Below are positions 48,036 to 56,921 of a stretch of DNA of 64,000 nucleotides, in pieces (positions within the stretch are counted from its first letter, which is position 1; each line of letters begins with the position of its first letter). Under the pieces are notes generated by a model. It searched no databases, was not told the DNA's origin, and saw only the letters and a list, made by a program, of their open reading frames with translations. The DNA is from Psychrobacter faecalis (GTDB lineage: Bacteria > Pseudomonadota > Gammaproteobacteria > Pseudomonadales > Moraxellaceae). The DNA lies in assembly GCF_016107575.1 (NCBI RefSeq), contig NZ_JABAST010000001.1:1-64000 (forward strand). The letters are read 5' to 3'. The position numbers were made by a program, and so were the translations under genes.

Positions 48036-48301
48036 TTTTAAAACCTTAATAATGAAATTGAGAGATAGTTGGTCAGGAGAATGAGCGCTTAAATTTGATA
48101 AATATAGGCTACCTAACTTTGGTTATGAAAATTTATGCTGTGTTTGGATATGGATATGTCTTAAAGGAATTTATGTTTATGGGTTTAAGCTTATATGATG
48201 TGACTCTGAATTGTTTACCTTGCGATTGGCAATACAAGCGATCACACGCAAATCATTTTCGTCGCGGCTTTTTAAGTTAAAAACAAAATTGAGATTACGT
48301 C
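48036..48301. other. divergent promoter region of sat and cysI
   Basis: About 265 bases holding promoters for both directions. No recognisable palindrome or riboswitch. Confidence 0.4.
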
Positions 48302-49987
48302 ATGTATCAATATAATTACGCTGACCAAACCTTGGTAGAGGAACGAGTCGCCCAGTTTCGCGACCAAACCGAGCGGTTTTTGGCAGGTGAACTGCCAGAA
48401 GAGCAGTTTTTACCGCTGCGTTTACAAAACGGGCTGTATATCCAGCGCTATGCACCGATGCTACGTATCGCCGTGCCATATGGCTTGCTGGCAACCTATC
48501 AATTACGCAAATTGGCTGAGATTACCCGTAAATATGATAAAGGTTACGGCCACTTTACCACCCGTACCAATATGCAGCTGAACTGGCCAAAACTTGAAGA
48601 AGTGCCAGATATTTTGGCCGAATTGGCATCGGTGCAAATGCATTCTATCCAAACCTCGGGCAACTGTATCCGTAATACCACCACCGACCCTTATGCGGGT
48701 ATTCATAAAGAAGAGATCGCCGATCCGCGTCCTTATTGCGAGATTATTCGCCAGTGGTCAACCTTTCATCCGGAATTTGCTTTTTTACCGCGTAAATTTA
48801 AAATTGCCGTCATCGGTACGGCAAAAGACCGCGCGGCAACGCAGGTGCATGATATCGGACTGCATTTAAAGAAAAATGACGCAGGCGAGCTTGGCTTTGA
48901 AGTGATAGTTGGTGGCGGTCTTGGGCGTACGCCCGTGATTGGCAAAACCATTAATACATTTTTACCACGCCAGCATCTGCTCAGCTATTTAGATGCGATT
49001 TTGCGTGTCTATAATCTGCATGGTCGCCGCGACAATAAATTCAAAGCGCGTATCAAGATATTGGTCGATAGCATGGGCGGCCCTGCGTTTGCCAAATTGG
49101 TCGATGCCGAATGGGAAGCCAATATCAAAGATGGGCCGTTGACCTTGACCGATGCCAACTTTGACAAGGCCAGCAGCTATTTTACTGAGCCTGATTATCT
49201 CAGCTTTGATGCGCTACAGGTACAGTCGGACTTGCAGCAGCAACTAGAGGCTGATAAAGACTTTGCCAATTGGTATCAGCAAAATACCGTGGCGCATAAA
49301 ATCGCAGGCTACCGCGCGGTGGTCATTTCGTTAAAAGCGGGCTTGGTCGACGGACGCTACGTACCGTCAGGTGATATTACTGAGTCGCAAATGGACGCCC
49401 TCGCCGACCTCGCTGACGAACATAGCTTTGGCGAGCTGCGCGGTACTTATCAGCAAAATCTGGTCTTTGCCGATGTACAAACCAATCGCTTGTACGAATT
49501 ATGGCAGCAGCTGGCGGCGCTACATTTGGCCCGTCCAAATATCAATACCCTAACCGATATGATCGTCTGCCCAGGCTGGGATTTTTGCTCGCTTGCCAAT
49601 GCCACAACCCACAATATCGCTGAGCAAATCGAAAAGCAGTTTGATGATCTCGACTACCTTTATGACTTAGGTGAGATTCGCCTCAATATGTCTGGCTGTA
49701 TGAATGCCTGCGCCCATCACCATACCGGCGATATCGGTATCCTTGGGGTCGATAAAAAAGGTGAATACTGGTATCAAATCAGCCTCGGCGGCAACTCTAG
49801 CAACGACGCCAAACTCGGTAAGATATTGGGCAAGGCTGTACCAACCGATGCCGTAGCAACAACGATACAAAAGATAATCGACGTCTACCTTGAGCAGCGC
49901 GTCAGTAATGACAATGATGTCGAAGGCTTTGGTGATTTAGTTGACCGTATTGGTATTGCTCCTTTTAAGGAGAAGGTCTATGGCTAA
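48302..49987 (+). CDS. cysI: sulfite reductase haemoprotein subunit
   Basis: 561 residues, siroheme/[4Fe-4S] nitrite/sulfite reductase family. Two ferredoxin-like halves; the cluster motif CPGWDFC (near residue 422) and CMNACAHH (near 465) are intact. It reduces sulfite to sulfide with six electrons. No flavoprotein CysJ lies next to it, so the electron donor is ferredoxin or another reductase. It is 8 bases overlapped by the DUF934 gene, and siroheme would come from cysG downstream. Confidence 0.9.
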   Translation: MYQYNYADQTLVEERVAQFRDQTERFLAGELPEEQFLPLRLQNGLYIQRYAPMLRIAVPYGLLATYQLRKLAEITRKYDKGYGHFTTRTNMQLNWPKLEEVPDILAELASVQMHSIQTSGNCIRNTTTDPYAGIHKEEIADPRPYCEIIRQWSTFHPEFAFLPRKFKIAVIGTAKDRAATQVHDIGLHLKKNDAGELGFEVIVGGGLGRTPVIGKTINTFLPRQHLLSYLDAILRVYNLHGRRDNKFKARIKILVDSMGGPAFAKLVDAEWEANIKDGPLTLTDANFDKASSYFTEPDYLSFDALQVQSDLQQQLEADKDFANWYQQNTVAHKIAGYRAVVISLKAGLVDGRYVPSGDITESQMDALADLADEHSFGELRGTYQQNLVFADVQTNRLYELWQQLAALHLARPNINTLTDMIVCPGWDFCSLANATTHNIAEQIEKQFDDLDYLYDLGEIRLNMSGCMNACAHHHTGDIGILGVDKKGEYWYQISLGGNSSNDAKLGKILGKAVPTDAVATTIQKIIDVYLEQRVSNDNDVEGFGDLVDRIGIAPFKEKVYG

Positions 49988-50576
49988 TCATCATGTGTTC
50001 AATAACGATGGCACCGATATCAGTGAGACTGACACTTGGCTTGCGCTTAGCACCAATGAGCTGCCTGATGGTATTACCCTGACCGATATATCACTGCTAG
50101 AGCTGCTGCAAAAACAAGAAAAACTTGAAATCGTTTTACCGCTTGCTGATTTATTAGATGCTAAAGGCAATATTGCAGGCGGACTATTACAACAAGTACG
50201 TGAATTGTTAGCCAAGCATATTAGCCGTACCGGTGTCTGGGTGACATCAGATAGCGATACCGAAGTGCTGACGCGTATTCCAGAGTTTTTATTACAGCAA
50301 GATTTGATTGTGATTCACGTCCCCGCTTTCACTGACGGACGCGGTTTTAGTTACGCCCAAACCTTACGCCAAATGGGCTATCAAGGCGAGATTCGTATGG
50401 CTGGCAAGTTTGGTCGCGATCAAATCGCCTATCTGCTACGCGCAGGCGCAGACAGTTTTGTGATAAGCGCGCATGACCTGCAGTCTATCTCTGATATCAG
50501 CCAAGCATTTAATGCACTTGCCAGTAGTTATGACGGTCGTAACGCCGCCGACTTACCGATGTTTGCTGGTGCTTAA
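49980..50576 (+). CDS. DUF934 family protein of the sulfite reductase operon
   Basis: 198 residues, DUF934. A longer frame starts at 49941 in cysI, but ATG 49980 follows GGAGAAGGTCT exactly. The conserved part FTDGRGFSYAQTLRQMGYQGEIRMAGKFGRDQIAYLLRAGAD-like block sits in residues about 118-158. DUF934 genes nearly always follow cysI in this class, suggesting a role in assembling or serving sulfite reductase; the exact job is unknown. Overlap of 8 bases with cysI. Confidence 0.85.
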   Translation: MANHHVFNNDGTDISETDTWLALSTNELPDGITLTDISLLELLQKQEKLEIVLPLADLLDAKGNIAGGLLQQVRELLAKHISRTGVWVTSDSDTEVLTRIPEFLLQQDLIVIHVPAFTDGRGFSYAQTLRQMGYQGEIRMAGKFGRDQIAYLLRAGADSFVISAHDLQSISDISQAFNALASSYDGRNAADLPMFAGA

Positions 50577-50643
50577 TATTCATATTTACCACCCTATTTA
50601 TTATCAATCATTTATATATTTTTTTACCCTTAAGGAATCCATC

Positions 50644-51282
50644 ATGAGCCAATTACACCCAAACTTAGATATCGATCAAGCCAACCAAAAATTAAAAGGT
50701 AAATCACCAGAAGAAATCGTCGCATGGGCACTGACCCAAGCGAAAAACCCAATTATTACCACCAATTTCCGCCCATATGAGTCAGCGATTTTGCATTTGG
50801 TTGCTAAACAGCGCCCTGACATCACGGTATTGTGGGTAGATTCTGGCTATAACACCGATGCGACCTATCAATTTGCCAATAAAGTTATCCGTGATTTGAA
50901 CTTAAACGTCATCACTTATATTCCTAAACAAACCGCTGCCTATCGTGACGCAACCATGAACGGTATCCCAGGCATTGATAATCCGCAACATGATGAATTC
51001 ACTGATCAAGTAAAACTTGAGCCATTTCGCCGTGCGTTAGATGAGCTAAAACCTGATGTCTGGTTTAACGCCATTCGTAAAGATCAAACTGAATTCCGCC
51101 AAGGTCTTGATGTGCTTAGCTTATCAAAAGATGGCGTGTTAAAAGTAGCGCCGTTATTTGAAAAAACTGATGCTGATTTAGACGTGTATCTTGAAGAGCA
51201 TAATCTACCAAATGAGTTTGATTACTTTGATCCGACGAAGGTTGAAGAGAGCCGTGAGTGCGGTTTGCACACGCAGTTATAA
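50644..51282 (+). CDS. cysH: phosphoadenylyl-sulfate reductase (thioredoxin)
   Basis: 212 residues from ATG 50644 (the upstream frame to 50473 lies in DUF934 and is a shadow; TTAAGGA precedes the chosen ATG). The PP-loop domain region includes TVLWVDSGYNT and AIRKDQTEFR; the catalytic ECGLH stands at the C terminus. The CC pair that ligates the [4Fe-4S] cluster in APS reductases is absent at its expected place (TDQVKLEPFRR), so this is the PAPS type, as in E. coli (244 residues). It uses thioredoxin. Same strand as cysI. Confidence 0.88.
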   Translation: MSQLHPNLDIDQANQKLKGKSPEEIVAWALTQAKNPIITTNFRPYESAILHLVAKQRPDITVLWVDSGYNTDATYQFANKVIRDLNLNVITYIPKQTAAYRDATMNGIPGIDNPQHDEFTDQVKLEPFRRALDELKPDVWFNAIRKDQTEFRQGLDVLSLSKDGVLKVAPLFEKTDADLDVYLEEHNLPNEFDYFDPTKVEESRECGLHTQL

Positions 51283-51317
51283 TATTCCTGACTTAAGAAA
51301 TCACTATGTTTGAATGT

Positions 51318-51347
51318 AAAAAGCCCTTTTAAATGAAAGGGCTTTTT
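51318..51347. terminator. bidirectional terminator between cysH and the SDR gene
   Basis: 12-base perfect arms AAAAAGCCCTTT/AAAGGGCTTTTT with a 6-base loop between two convergent genes. Confidence 0.85.
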
Positions 51348-51378
51348 TAATTTCGATAGCTTATAGCTTTTTAGAACG

Positions 51379-52122
51379 TTATTTACGACCGAGAACCCAG
51401 CCACCATCCATAAAGACGTTCGAGCCATGCATATAGTTTGAGTCATCAGACGCCAAAAATACCGCGAGCGCTGCAATCTCTTCGGGCTTGCCAGCACGCT
51501 TAGCTGGTATACGATTTAAGCGCTCATCATCAATACCATCGGTCATAGGCGTTTCGATAAAGCCCGGTGATAGAATATTTACTTTGATCCCTTGACTGCC
51601 AAAATCAAATGCCAATTGTTTGGTAAATCCTAACACCGCATGCTTGGAAGTCACATAAGCGGAACCGCCGGGTCCTGCCATTTGCGTCGCTTGCGAGCCA
51701 ACATTGATGATAACTCCACGTCCTTGCTTGATAAAGTGCGGAATCACCGCTTTTGAGGCGAGGTATGGCGCTTTGACATTAATTGCCATCAATTTATCGT
51801 ATAAGTCTTCTTCTAACTCGACGGCATTATCATAAGCGTCGTGGATGCCCGCACCATTATATAAAATGTCAATTTGACCATAAGCTTCTAAGGCTTTATC
51901 GACCACCGCTTCAATCTCTGCTTTTTTGGTCACATCGGCATGCACAAAGAGAGCGTCTTGACCTTTATCGGTTATGTCTTTGACAATACGTTTGCCGTCT
52001 TCTTCATCGCGACCCGTGACGACAACCTTTGCCCCTTCGTCGGCATACGCTTTTGCAGTCGCTTCGCCTAGTCCTGAGGTACCGCCAAATATAATAGCCA
52101 CCCTGTCTTGTAATTTCATCAT
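51379..52122 (-). CDS. SDR-family oxidoreductase
   Basis: 247 residues (M-M-K start; AAGG lies 6 bases before ATG 52122). Classical short-chain dehydrogenase: TGxxxGxG site as GGTSGLGE near the start, NGAG motif, and the catalytic Ser-Tyr-Lys set with YVTSK. NAD(P)-dependent oxidation or reduction of an alcohol/ketone, substrate unknown; closest common names are 3-oxoacyl-ACP reductase-like or glucose dehydrogenase-like SDRs. Confidence 0.85.
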   Translation of the reverse strand: MMKLQDRVAIIFGGTSGLGEATAKAYADEGAKVVVTGRDEEDGKRIVKDITDKGQDALFVHADVTKKAEIEAVVDKALEAYGQIDILYNGAGIHDAYDNAVELEEDLYDKLMAINVKAPYLASKAVIPHFIKQGRGVIINVGSQATQMAGPGGSAYVTSKHAVLGFTKQLAFDFGSQGIKVNILSPGFIETPMTDGIDDERLNRIPAKRAGKPEEIAALAVFLASDDSNYMHGSNVFMDGGWVLGRK

Positions 52123-52478
52123 GTTCATCCTTGTTTTTTATATTGTAAATGAAACTTTTTCCTATCTGATAACATCTGGGTTAGATTAACATAGTCACCT
52201 AACTGTGAATGTTAGGCTATGTTAGACATTTTTAATCAGCCAATAACTGGCACTTATCTAGCCTTTTAGTTGCATAAATAACGTTTTCTTAACGTTTTAT
52301 CGGCTAACATTAAGGTATTCTATAGCTTCAAAGCTGGCGCAACATCACATTAAACGTTAAGCCAACCTTTTAAAGCTAAACTATGGACGAAGCTGCCCGT
52401 CGTTGCGGCTACCTGTGCGCCTATTTATCATCAAGCTCGATCATGGCTTTGCCACCCTCAACAATATGGATAGTTGTT
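52123..52478. other. divergent promoter region of the SDR and acyltransferase genes
   Basis: About 355 AT-rich bases. Only direct repeats of AACGTTTT near 52285-52300 stand out. The plus-strand open frame from 52383 is an extension without a ribosome-binding site. Confidence 0.4.
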
Positions 52479-53429
52479 ATGCCCTTTATAAAAAAAATTG
52501 ATTCATTCTATGAAAAACTGCACGATAAGCTGCCAGTCGTAGGCAGAGCGGCTTCTTTTCTGACGGGTACTGGCGTCCTCACTGCCAATAGTGCGTTGGT
52601 TGGTCTACCGGTCTGGACTATGGGCGCGGCGAAAGTATTGACTGGGTCAAAACTGACCGATGATGCCTTAATTGCAATTACCAAATATTGGATTAATACT
52701 AATAATGCCGTTATCGACCACGCATTACCTCATAAAGACTGGCGCATCAACCTGCCCGATGATCTAAGCGAAGATAAGCAGTATCTCTTGGTCAGTAACC
52801 ATCAGTCGTGGGTCGATACCAGTATCGTGCAATATATCAGCCAAGACACCCTGCCTCTAACAAGGTTTTTCACCAAGTTTAATTTGATTTATATTCCCGT
52901 TATCGGTCAAGCCTTTTATTTCTTAGACTTCCCAATGATGCGCCGCCACTCTAAAGAAGCGATTGCCAAAAATCCTGCCCTCAAAGGTAAGGATATCGAA
53001 GAAGCAAAGCGCGCCTGTCGTCAATTAAAAAACAAACCTTTTGCGCTATTAAACTATTTAGAAGGCACGCGCTTTACTAAAGAAAAACATGATAAGCAAG
53101 GCTCACCTTATGAGCATTTATTAAAACCACGCGCTGGCGGGTTGTCGTTAGCGCTTAATGCGTTAGGCGATGAATTGGATTCTATTTTAGACATGACTAT
53201 CGTCTATCCCGACGGTGCGCCTGACTATGATGATTTATGGAAAGGTAATATCCGTCGCTTGGGCGTCGATGTGACGCGCTTAACCATACCGGACGAGTTA
53301 TTTGCGGCCATTATGGATGGTGGCTATGACCGTGATGAAGCCACTAAAAAAATGATGTTTGATTGGCTCGAGGACATTTGGCAACAAAAAGATGCGCGTA
53401 TTACTAAGATGCTAAGTGAGTTTGAGTAG
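52479..53429 (+). CDS. YihG/PlsC-type acyltransferase
   Basis: 316 residues from ATG 52479 (the open frame extends to 52383, but that part is polar, low-quality and lacks a ribosome-binding site). The acyltransferase motif I, NHQSWVD (HxxxxD), is intact, with the EGTRFTKEK motif III behind it and the membrane-proximal start typical of YihG-like proteins (E. coli 310). It would acylate lysophosphatidic acid or a related lipid. Single gene followed by a strong terminator. Confidence 0.85.
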   Translation: MPFIKKIDSFYEKLHDKLPVVGRAASFLTGTGVLTANSALVGLPVWTMGAAKVLTGSKLTDDALIAITKYWINTNNAVIDHALPHKDWRINLPDDLSEDKQYLLVSNHQSWVDTSIVQYISQDTLPLTRFFTKFNLIYIPVIGQAFYFLDFPMMRRHSKEAIAKNPALKGKDIEEAKRACRQLKNKPFALLNYLEGTRFTKEKHDKQGSPYEHLLKPRAGGLSLALNALGDELDSILDMTIVYPDGAPDYDDLWKGNIRRLGVDVTRLTIPDELFAAIMDGGYDRDEATKKMMFDWLEDIWQQKDARITKMLSEFE

Positions 53430-53487
53430 ACTTTGGCAGTACGTTAAACTCTATCCATGTAAATATAAGATTTAGAATCCACATCAG

Positions 53488-53520
53488 CCACAAGCTTAAA
53501 AGTGAGCTTGTGGTTTTTTT
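53488..53520 (+). terminator. terminator of the acyltransferase gene
   Basis: 9-base perfect arms CCACAAGCT/AGCTTGTGG, loop of 8, and a run of seven Ts. Confidence 0.88.
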
Positions 53521-53687
53521 CTGCCACGTTTCTACGTTTTTATTCCCCAGCTATTCCACATCTTAGCAAAAACCATCAGCAACATGACAAAAACGAATAT
53601 GTTAATGCCAATTCACTGCATGAGACGCTGCGCGTGATACCGCATAATGATGACATATTTTATATTGACTGAATCATTGGTGATGCT

Positions 53688-55298
53688 ATGAACACCTTTC
53701 CGCTATTTTTTAAATTAGAAGACCGCAAAGTATTAATCGTTGGTGGCGGTGATGTCGCGTTACGTAAAGCAGACTTACTCAGGCGCGCTGGTGCTGCGAT
53801 CACGATTCTTGCACCAACTATCAGTGCTGAAATACAAGCTTTGCTCAGCCATACTAAGGACAAAGCCAAGCACGAACTGATTTATGAAAACTACAATAAA
53901 GCTTATATGACTGGCGCACGCGTTATTATCGCCGCTACCGATGATGAAACGCTCAATCATCAGATTCACGCTGATGCCAGCGAGCTGAATATTCCCGTTA
54001 ATGTGGTTGATACGCCGCATTTATGCGACTTTATTTTCCCAGCCATCGTTGATCGTAATCCAATTGTGATTGGCATCTCATCCAATGGCAAAGCGCCGGT
54101 GCTGGCACGTTTACTGCGCGCACGTTTAGAGACGTTAATCCCGCAAGGTTATGGCAAATTGGCCAAGCTGGCTGGTGACTTTCGGAATGAGGTAAAAACC
54201 AAAATCCCAACGCTGACAGGACGTCGTCAGTTTTGGGAGCGCGCTTTTGAAGGTGAAGTCAGTCAGCTGATGTTTGCTGGTAATGAAGATGCAGCAGCGG
54301 CGCGACTGCAAGCGGATTTAGATAACACTGCATCCGCTATCAATAAAAAAAGTACAGCAGATAATACATCTACAGAATCTCACACCGTAAAAAATCCAAT
54401 GGGTGAAGTTTATATCGTCGGTGCAGGCCCCGGTGATCCAGAGCTGCTGACCTTTAAAGCGCTGCGCCTCATGCAGCAAGCCGATATCGTCTATTATGAT
54501 GCGTTAGTATCACCGCAAGTATTGGATTTATGCCGTCGCGATGCTGACAAAGTATTTGTCGGTAAAAAACGTAGCAACCATGCCGTCGCTCAGTTTGGCA
54601 TCAATGAGCTGCTTGTCAATAGTGCAAAAGAAGGTCGCCGTGTGGTGCGTTTAAAAGGCGGTGATCCCTTTATCTTTGGCCGCGGCGGTGAAGAGATTGA
54701 AAGCTTGCGTGCGCATGGCGTCCCTTATCAAGTTGTGCCTGGTATCACTGCTGCTAATGCTGCTGCAAGTTATGCAGGTATTCCTTTGACGCACCGTGAT
54801 CACTCGCAGTCGGTACGTTTTGTCACGGGGTTTTTGAAGGCTGGCACGCCAAACAGCAACTTTAAAAGCTTTTTAAATACCGACGAGACGGTGGTGTTTT
54901 ATATGGGGCTGCATTCACTACCACGCTTGACGACAGGTTTGATTGATGCTGGACGTAGTAGCGATACCCCTATCGCCATTGTCTCTAATGCCAGTATGCC
55001 CAATCAGCAAGTTTTGACTGGTACGCTTGCCAATATCGTTGAGTTGCAAGAACAAAACCAGCTACCCACGCCTGCTCTGCTGATTATGGGAGATGTGGTT
55101 GGACTGCATCATGATCTGGCTTGGTATCATGTAGACAATGAGCAAAACAACGAAAATGCTGCTGATACTGATAACAATTGGTTGCGCGGTGGCAAGACAG
55201 CGGCGGCAAAAGCCCCTACTAGCCAGCAAGCACATGCGCTATCAATGGTCGCTAATTTGGCGACCGCTGATGATGTGGAGCAACTAGTAATTGGTTAA
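53688..55298 (+). CDS. cysG: siroheme synthase (precorrin-2 dehydrogenase/ferrochelatase and uroporphyrinogen-III methyltransferase)
   Basis: 536 residues, the fused CysG. The N-terminal part (about 1-210) has the NAD fold GGGDVALRKADLLRR; the C-terminal part (from about 240) has GAGPGDPELLTFKA, GGDPFIFGRGGEE and the other SUMT blocks. It turns uroporphyrinogen III into siroheme, the prosthetic group of CysI. The two halves are joined by a Ser/Thr/Asn linker and the C terminus has a poorly conserved 60-residue tail. Confidence 0.92.
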   Translation: MNTFPLFFKLEDRKVLIVGGGDVALRKADLLRRAGAAITILAPTISAEIQALLSHTKDKAKHELIYENYNKAYMTGARVIIAATDDETLNHQIHADASELNIPVNVVDTPHLCDFIFPAIVDRNPIVIGISSNGKAPVLARLLRARLETLIPQGYGKLAKLAGDFRNEVKTKIPTLTGRRQFWERAFEGEVSQLMFAGNEDAAAARLQADLDNTASAINKKSTADNTSTESHTVKNPMGEVYIVGAGPGDPELLTFKALRLMQQADIVYYDALVSPQVLDLCRRDADKVFVGKKRSNHAVAQFGINELLVNSAKEGRRVVRLKGGDPFIFGRGGEEIESLRAHGVPYQVVPGITAANAAASYAGIPLTHRDHSQSVRFVTGFLKAGTPNSNFKSFLNTDETVVFYMGLHSLPRLTTGLIDAGRSSDTPIAIVSNASMPNQQVLTGTLANIVELQEQNQLPTPALLIMGDVVGLHHDLAWYHVDNEQNNENAADTDNNWLRGGKTAAAKAPTSQQAHALSMVANLATADDVEQLVIG

Positions 55299-55751
55299 GT
55301 GCGATTAAGGTCAAGCAACTATCGAGATTGTAGAGAGCATCAAAAACCTCTATGACGTTGACATAATAATAGTTTGTTAAAGGTATACCTACGAGGAACC
55401 AATTAGGTGCTTTAACTAATTCGGTACCCTAGTGAGGACTTGAACATTAGGCTGTATGCTATTGGTGTTAGTAGCCAAAATTATTTATAGCAGCTCAGTG
55501 TACATAGAAGTGTAATTTTGAACATAAAATGGTGATACCTTCAGTATAAAGACGTTTAGAATTATCTAAGCCCCAAAAGTAGATTTCTCTTGATAAACTA
55601 GTGTTCACTAAATTGATTGTATGTTTGCGATATTAAATAGTAAGTGCCTTCATCTATTTTTATAACTTAATGACAAACGATAAAAAGAAGTAAAGGCTAA
55701 TAAAAGAAGGATTTTAAGGTTATAGTTATATGAAAGCATGAGGGGTAATCT
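55299..55751. other. intergenic region between cysG and a small membrane-protein frame
   Basis: About 450 bases with no coding frame. It holds one partly palindromic stretch (about 55380-55440) that resembles a segment near 63470. Nothing else recognised. Confidence 0.4.
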
Positions 55752-55874
55752 ATGAGAGATAAAAGGCTCATCATACGGGCAGTAGCAGTCTTTATTTTAA
55801 TTATTGGACTAACAATTATCGTTATAATTCAATTCAAATTAATGTCACTCAGCATGTTTTATAGTCTTTTTTAA
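55752..55874 (+). CDS. small membrane protein (40 residues)
   Basis: ATG 55752 lies behind GAGGGG at good distance. The predicted peptide starts MRDKRLIIRA and is then a single hydrophobic helix rich in Ile, Val and Leu (residues about 10-27), ending with MFYSLF. The left IS5 terminal repeat begins four bases after the stop. It could be a real single-span membrane peptide or a chance frame. Not recognised as a family. Confidence 0.4.
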   Translation: MRDKRLIIRAVAVFILIIGLTIIVIIQFKLMSLSMFYSLF

Positions 55875-55877
55875 TTA

Positions 55878-56735
55878 GGGACTGTATAGAATTCACTAAT
55901 TGAAAAAAATAAGCAGCGCCTTACCCTCTTGTTTACCACAGCAAAGAAAAAAGGCGTCACTTATGGCTCGCCCTAAGCTCACTAATGAGTACTGGCACAA
56001 GCTGTCTAATATATTGCGACAAATCAACATATATACCAAGCCCAATCTAAGACTCACCGTTGAAGCGATGTTATATCGCATACGATTGAGCTGTCCATGG
56101 CGTGACTTACTGTCCTGTTTTGGCAATTGGTCTAGCGTTTATCACCAATACCGCTATTGACGTAAAACAGGTAAGTGGCAAAAACTTATGGCAATCGTAA
56201 CAGTAGACTATGATAGCGAATGGTTATTTATAGGTGGCAGTATGGTCAAAGCCCATCAGCATAGTACAGGTGCAGCCAGTTGTCGTGATGAAGCTATAGT
56301 AGGAGCGTGGCCGATCATAGCAGCAAGCTGCACTTAGTGGTTGATGTTTGCGGTAACCCTATCTATGTTCAGCTGACAGGCGAACAGGTACATGACTCTA
56401 AGGTAGTCAATATATTAATTAAAAGCACGACTAAGAAACAGACTCAGACGGTAGTAGCAGGCAGAGGCTATGATAGTAGCGACATTAGAGCGTGTGACTT
56501 TAAGCAGTGTGCTGAGTCGGTCATACCGGTTAAGTCTAACTTTAAAAGCAATAACGATACCTTGGATTGATATTTATATCGCTGCCGCTATTTGGTAGAA
56601 AATGCTTTTGCTAGGTTGAAGCATTTTAGAGGCATCGCCACTTGTTATGATAAGCTTAAAGACAGTTACGGGGCTGCGATCATACTAGCTTGTGTTTTTA
56701 TTTGGTTGCCTTTGATTTGAATTCTATACTGCCCC
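55878..56735. mobile_element. decayed IS5-family insertion sequence (858 bp)
   Basis: Terminal repeats GGGACTGTATAGAATTC (55878-55894) and GAATTCTATACTGCCCC (56719-56735) are inverted with a few mismatches. The length is normal for IS5-family (IS1031/ISL2-type) elements. The transposase frame inside is broken. No clear target duplication is seen at the edges. Confidence 0.8.
55963..56720 (+). pseudogene. IS5-family transposase, broken
   Basis: Starts MARPKLTNEYWHKLSNILRQ, continues through AMLYRIRLSCPWRDLLSCFG, meets an in-frame TGA at 56158, then reads RKTGKWQKLM and DSEWLFIGGSMVKAHQH in the same frame. A frameshift near 56300 leads to KLHLVVDVCGNPIYVQLTGE, and a second TGA at 56568 precedes YLYRCRYLVENAFARLKHFRGIA with the last catalytic Glu. 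The DDE residues can be picked out but not in one frame. No longer active. Confidence 0.85.
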
Positions 56736-56921
56736 CAATCTAAGTTGTAATAAACCCAAGTTATTAGTCCATAAAGTAATTGCTCAAGGGGTTGTTCTAA
56801 AGTGCTGGATGTCATGAGAGATCTCATGGCATTTTCGACTGCGTTTATTTCAATAAAAACCGCTAAGAAATGGTCTGAAACAAGTCGACCATGACAAATA
56901 ATTGTTTTGTATCCTACTGCT

